Positions 59,506 to 64,000 of a DNA stretch of 64,000 nt are shown here, in pieces. The stretch covers positions 455,244-519,243 of the forward strand of contig MU270025.1 of the NCBI GenBank assembly GCA_021432635.1. The letters run 5' to 3'. Made by a program: the position numbers and the translations under genes. The notes under the pieces are model-generated. The model was not told where the DNA came from, did no database searches, and worked only from the letters and a program-made list of their open reading frames with translations. Source of the DNA: Thozetella sp. PMI_491 (lineage: Eukaryota; Ascomycota; Sordariomycetes; Chaetosphaeriales; Chaetosphaeriaceae). Each line of letters begins with the position of its first letter. Within the stretch, counting starts at the first letter, position 1.

Positions 59506-60176
59506 AGCCTCGACGTGTGCTACACGAGGCAGCTGCGATGGGTGGCGAAGGAACCTGGGAACTTTCGGAGGGGCGGAGGATTGCGCAGGCGCCGGCACGT
59601 TTAAAACGGATGACGGATGGTGGCTTTGACATTACCGGGCAGCCTGGGAAAAGCACATTGCCTAGGCCGGTTCGGTACGGAAAATTAGGTTATAGGGCCA
59701 ATCCAAGAGAACACAGGGGGGGATTTCACCGTTGGTGAGAAGCTAAGGTAAGCTGTGCAAAAGTATTGCGCCACCCACCCCACTGCAACGTTCAACCAGC
59801 GGCGACACTAGAACAAGGTCCAACGAGGATACCGCCAACGGTCACCGGGCCTATCGTCGCTTGTGCGACAAATTGCCAATCCCGTTGCTCCATTCGAGCG
59901 GGTCGCCGGTATGCACTTCACAAGACGCCCTTCGTTTTACAGGATCGGGCAGGATCGAGCTACAAAGGCACCCACATCCCAGGAGCTGGCCGCTAGCCTC
60001 GGCAAGTTCCGCCTGTGCGGGGAGTTCGAAAGGTTACGCTGATAGGCTTATGAAAGATTGTGCTGTGCATTCCACATGCGTATCATAAACACAGGTAGGC
60101 TATGTCAAGTAGGAGACGGTTTGTAACTGCAGCATGTCCTATTACTATAAGTGCAAGATTCAAGCCCCCTTCAAGC
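59506..60176. other. Intergenic region left of 5S rRNA copy 2
   Basis: About 670 bp, including the promoter of the MOSC gene. No gene recognised. Confidence 0.4.
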
Positions 60177-60295
60177 ACATACGACCATATCCACTGGAGA
60201 ACTCGGGATCCCGTCCGCTCTCCCCTAGATAAGCCAGTGAGAGCTGGATTAGTAGTTGGGTCGGTGACGACCAGCGAATACCCGGTGTTGTATGT
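60177..60295 (+). rRNA. 5S ribosomal RNA gene, copy 2
   Basis: 119 nt identical base for base to the copy at 28629-28747, followed by eight T (60295-60302) as a Pol III terminator. The sequences on both sides differ fully from those of copy 1, so this is a dispersed gene and not part of a duplicated segment. Confidence 0.93.
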
Positions 60296-60302
60296 TTTTT
60301 TT

Positions 60303-60843
60303 CCTACTCACTCTTGGTGGTTTCCTTTTTTGGGATTCTATTGGTTAATAGTTGTATAGGCGAACAGAGCCCTGACAGTCTGTTATTTTAATCGGAGGTC
60401 TTGTGCTAAGTTAACCTAGATCCCGAGACGGCTTCGTTGCTAGGCGGAGTAGTGGTGCAGTACTTCGTCTAGGGTGCCGAAGTTCGAGATTCTAGGAAGA
60501 ATAGAAATGGCTTTAGATATCCGTATTGGTGATTCGTCTACATTCAGAAGGATACGAACCGTTCTGTGCCAGATGCTAGATGACAGACGCAAACCTTGTA
60601 AAATGGCACACTTGAACATGTGATCCGGAATAACCGAGACTGCCCAACAAGTGGCAGCGGGACTTGGCGTATGTGGATAAAACTTCCGGACGAACGATGA
60701 CCCAATATGCCGCTCATGTCATCAATATCGGACTGAAGCTTAAAATGTGTACATTAAGTAACTTGTATAGTCACTAAGTTTAATCCTAGATCACGGTGAC
60801 CCGTCAATGACCGTTCTCCAAATAGCTTGATAACCATTGGGAA
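60303..60843. other. Spacer between 5S rRNA and degraded HET gene
   Basis: About 540 AT-leaning bases; no feature recognised. Confidence 0.4.
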
Positions 60844-62871
60844 TTGCATGTGGATAACGCTTTCGCGTCTGGTGTGTTTTCCGCCCTCCGGAACTCCGAG
60901 TCCTTCAACATCTCCTACCGTCACGAATCAACAAACCTCTGCGTAGACTGCCAACCTATACTTGGCCAGCTCTGGAGCCCTGCATTTATTATCACATACG
61001 ACACGGCGGCCTTAAGGGGAAGGGCTATCTCATCGCAATGCGACCTCTGCGCTTTGATCTGGAGGACATGTCAGCGTCTTCGAAGCACCGCATCGCCGAC
61101 GGTCAAACTTGATCGCGTCGAGTCGACGCTAAAGCTGAATGGGGGCTATATTCCAGCTCTATCTATTTATCTTTCGCAACCCTGGTAAGCATCTCTTTAT
61201 ATCGATGATTGGCACTGCAACGTCATCTCCTTGCTGACTGTTGTCGTGTGCAACTGCAGAATTACGGACACGAGTGGACAACGGCATTCAAATAGGCTTT
61301 GGTGGTTTGCCGGAAGGTAGGAAGGACGGGTATTTCGAAATTCTCAACCAATGGCTGAGCAACTGTGATAGCGAACACAGGGAATCTACTTGCAAGCTCT
61401 CAATGAGAGGGCTATCGACGAATTCCGCATCGAAACGGCTCCCGACAAGGCTTATTGACGTTGGGGAGATCGGTGACCCAACCATCCGCCTCTGGGAGAC
61501 CAGCGCCGACGATGTAGGAGAATGGATGGCCTTGTCATACCAGTGGGGCGCTGGGCCTCACTTCTTCACGAACCGGGGGAACCTTGCCCAGCACATTAGT
61601 GGGATGGAATACGCGACTCTTCCCCCCACGTTCAAAGACGCCGTGGTTGTCACGCGCGCTCTCAAGCGCCGCTACCTCTGGATTGACTCCATATGCATCA
61701 TCCAGGGCAAGGATGACGACTTCAACGACGAGGCCAAGTGGATGGAAGAGGTTTACAGCGGCGCGTACTGCGTCTTAGCTGCGAGCCGCGCGGCTGGCCA
61801 CTACTCCGGCTTCCTGCAAGCCCGAAACGCCCGTGATTATGTTACCTTGCGTCGCAAGACACAAGAGGCTCCGTTCTACTTTTGCGAAATGATTGACGAC
61901 TTCGATCGTCATGTCTTGAACAGCGCCCTGAGTCGCCGAGGATAGGTGCTCCAGGAGCACGCTCTAGCCCGCCGGACTATCTTCTTCACAGAGCACCAGA
62001 CCTACTGGGAGTGTGGCGGTGGAGTACGCTGTGAGACCATGACAAAGATGAGCAAGTGATTTTACAGTCCTCATATCAACCCTATGTAGCAATCCGAATC
62101 TTGGCTAATGTAGACAGCAACCTGGCTGCATTCCTCGGTGACCCGAACTTCCCTCAGATTGTTATAGATGCGCGTCAGTGGGAGAAGATCCTTCGGTATC
62201 AGGACTTCTATCGTAAGTACTCCCGTCTTGGCCTTACCAATCTGTACGACCGGCCTCTAGCAATTGATGGGCTCCAACAGCGTCTCCTGCGCGCGATGAA
62301 GGCCAAGGGCGGGTTTGGCGTGTTTGACGAGGGGGTTAATAAGGGGCTGCTTCGCCGAAGTCTTCTGTGGCACCGCGGCTCCGACATAACCAGTCTGTCC
62401 CGGATCAAGTTCCCGTCAGATTGCGCCATATCTGCGGTCCCTTCATGGTCATGGATGTCTTATGCCGGCGGCATCGACTATCTGAGCTTGGAATTTGGCG
62501 GCATCGCATGGGAGGATGTTGTCTCGCCCTGGTTCCGCAACATGGACGGCCGCCCCCGCACGGAAAGACGGGAAGCGAATATCACTTTGACCGCGGTAGC
62601 TTGTGATTTCGACTCTGCTGGTGCCATGACAGATGAAGGATGGCTGATTTTCGACTGCCCTGGAGGATCGATGCAGCTCGAGACCAAGTGTGTTGTGTTG
62701 GGAAAGCAGAATGGGCCAGCACATATTGAAGACCAGAGACACTACATGTTGCTTGTTGCACCCACCATGACGCTGGACTGCGATGGAAACAAGATCTATG
62801 AGAGGGTCGGAGCAGGCTACCTCCCTGGGCGTCACGTTTCGTCACAATGGATAACGGTCAATATCCATTAG
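60844..62871 (+). pseudogene. Degraded HET-domain gene
   Basis: Plus-strand frames over 2 kb show a HET protein in order: an N-terminal block with NLCVDCQPILGQLW and QCDLCALIWRTC, IQIGFGGLPEG and ILNQWLSNCDSEH, RLIDVG, the HET core WMALSYQWG and RYLWIDSICIIQG, VLAASRAAGHYSGFL, and a C-terminal half (62125-62871) including SWSWMSYAGGIDYL and GRPRTERREANITL. The first frame has no ATG, the reading is interrupted within the HET core, and the expected first splice does not keep frame. Likely introns lie near 61188-61260 and 62050-62120. Known: HET genes mediate allorecognition and are often lost by mutation. Probably non-functional; sequencing error is the alternative. Confidence 0.72.
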
Positions 62872-64000
62872 GGCTCCTTCATGTTGTTATACATGCCACG
62901 AATTCTTATATAAGTCCCCATCTCAACAGCGGAATAACTTTTCCATGAATTCTGCGCGCCTACCAGTGGTGCCTGTATAGAGATCGGATAATATATTCCT
63001 TGCCGGGATGGTGAGCACGGTGATACTACGAATAGCTCGGCAAAGTCGCAGCCTGGTCTCACTCTCAGGGGTGAAGCGCTAAAGACTGGCCTAGGTGGGA
63101 AAAAAGGTGCAGTAAAGGAAAAATTTTCCCTCGAAATGTCCCTAAACAATATACGAATCGTAGGCCTGCAGGGGTAGGTAGACCCGTGTCAATTTGCTTT
63201 TCAGCCATCTTGCAGGGGGACGACCGCTACGGAGGACAAATAAATTGCAGTGAAGCAGGGGTGAAAATTTTGCACATTCATCTCCAAGGGGTGTAGAGTA
63301 CCTTGCGGGGGGCGCAACGAGTTCAGATGAGCAAAAATTGCAGTGAACTTGTAGCTGTGCTGCGGATGGCATTCAGAGCGTACGATCGCCAAGTGATAAT
63401 GAATTACATATCATGAGGGCATCGAGGGATAACGTTTGGCTACAGTTCTGAACTTGCAGTTAGTCGTATATAGAGGCTTAGGGGAAGGCAGGACAGGGAG
63501 ACGGCAGTAGTATATGTTGCATAACGTACCTAGGTAACTAATTATTGTCATAACGCAAAACTTAACTAGTGGTGTCCATTAGTCAACACTGCCCTATTCT
63601 ACCCACTTCACGTCAATGTCAAAGAATTAGAATAATTGTTGCCGTTTGCTATGGGCAACACGATTGTCATTTCACCGGCCTTTCATTACAATACACCTAC
63701 CAATATAAACCCAGCCCCATACTAGTTTCCTCATAGCAACCACGTAGTACACGTTGTATCACAGGGCTAAGGCCAATATAAGTCCTAATGTTCCCCTGCA
63801 AATATAAAGGCACCATGGCCAATCCGCTATCACATTTGCAGTAATTAGCAACTGTTCTCGGAGAACAACTAGGCACTATCCCACGGTCATCAATGAATCC
63901 CGTTCGAATACGCCTGGCTCGTACTCGACAACGAGAGGCAGAATATTCCGAGTGGGGCAACAGAACCCTCAACCTAAACCATATGGTATCGTAGTAAAGA
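62872..64000. other. Gene-free right end of the window
   Basis: 1.1 kb without a supported gene. The word ATTGCAGTGAA occurs twice, 93 bp apart (63244 and 63337). The last 600 bp is AT-rich. Confidence 0.4.

Noticed and set aside
63244-63347. Direct repeat ATTGCAGTGAA, two copies
   Set aside because: Eleven bases at 93-bp spacing in AT-leaning sequence with no longer similarity; too short to claim an element.

Overview
This window reads as nuclear DNA of a filamentous ascomycete (Pezizomycotina, probably Sordariomycetes). The evidence is short introns of mostly 48-110 bp with clear branch and acceptor signals, HET-domain genes, a Zn2Cys6 regulator, a LysM protein, DUF7025-AAA and DUF7730 families, an intron-bearing tRNA-Ser(CGA), and 5S rRNA genes scattered singly among protein genes. 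Exon structures were rebuilt by hand from the sequence and are given in each entry. No species can be named from sequence alone.

Layout. 0-10 kb: an Old Yellow Enzyme-type oxidoreductase (-) and an SDR (+) share a divergent promoter, followed by a six-exon DUF7025/AAA ATPase (-), a protein-kinase-like gene (+) and a DUF924-type gene (+). 10-17 kb: a HET-domain gene (-), a secreted DUF7029-like protein (+) and a DUF7730/F-box-like gene (-), with long GC-rich spacers. 19-27 kb: a conserved membrane-traffic block with a transferrin-receptor-like M28 peptidase (+) convergent with the retromer subunit VPS35 (-), then a kinase-fold FTA2-like gene (-).

28-50 kb is accessory in character: a 5S rRNA gene, a cytochrome P450, a secreted Thr-rich protein built from duplicated mini-exons, a berberine-bridge-type FAD oxidase divergent from a Zn2Cys6 activator, a beta-lactamase-fold protein lacking two catalytic residues, a LysM protein, an OTT_1508-type deaminase, a decayed trichothecene-type acetyltransferase gene, tRNA-Ser(CGA), and a nine-exon LaeA/UMTA-like methyltransferase.

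51-64 kb: a SIMPL-domain protein, a polytopic membrane protein, a small TIR element of Tc1/mariner style, a 4-coumarate-CoA-ligase-like enzyme with a peroxisomal-type C-terminus, a MOSC-domain protein with an internal membrane segment, a second 5S rRNA gene identical to the first, and a degraded HET gene.

P450, FAD oxidase, activator, methyltransferase, acyltransferase relic, membrane protein and acyl-CoA ligase are typical tailoring functions of secondary metabolism, but no polyketide synthase, NRPS or terpene synthase is in the window; a linked pathway is an inference only. Three introns appear to use GC-AG borders. No retroviral, LTR or capsid-bearing element was recognised.
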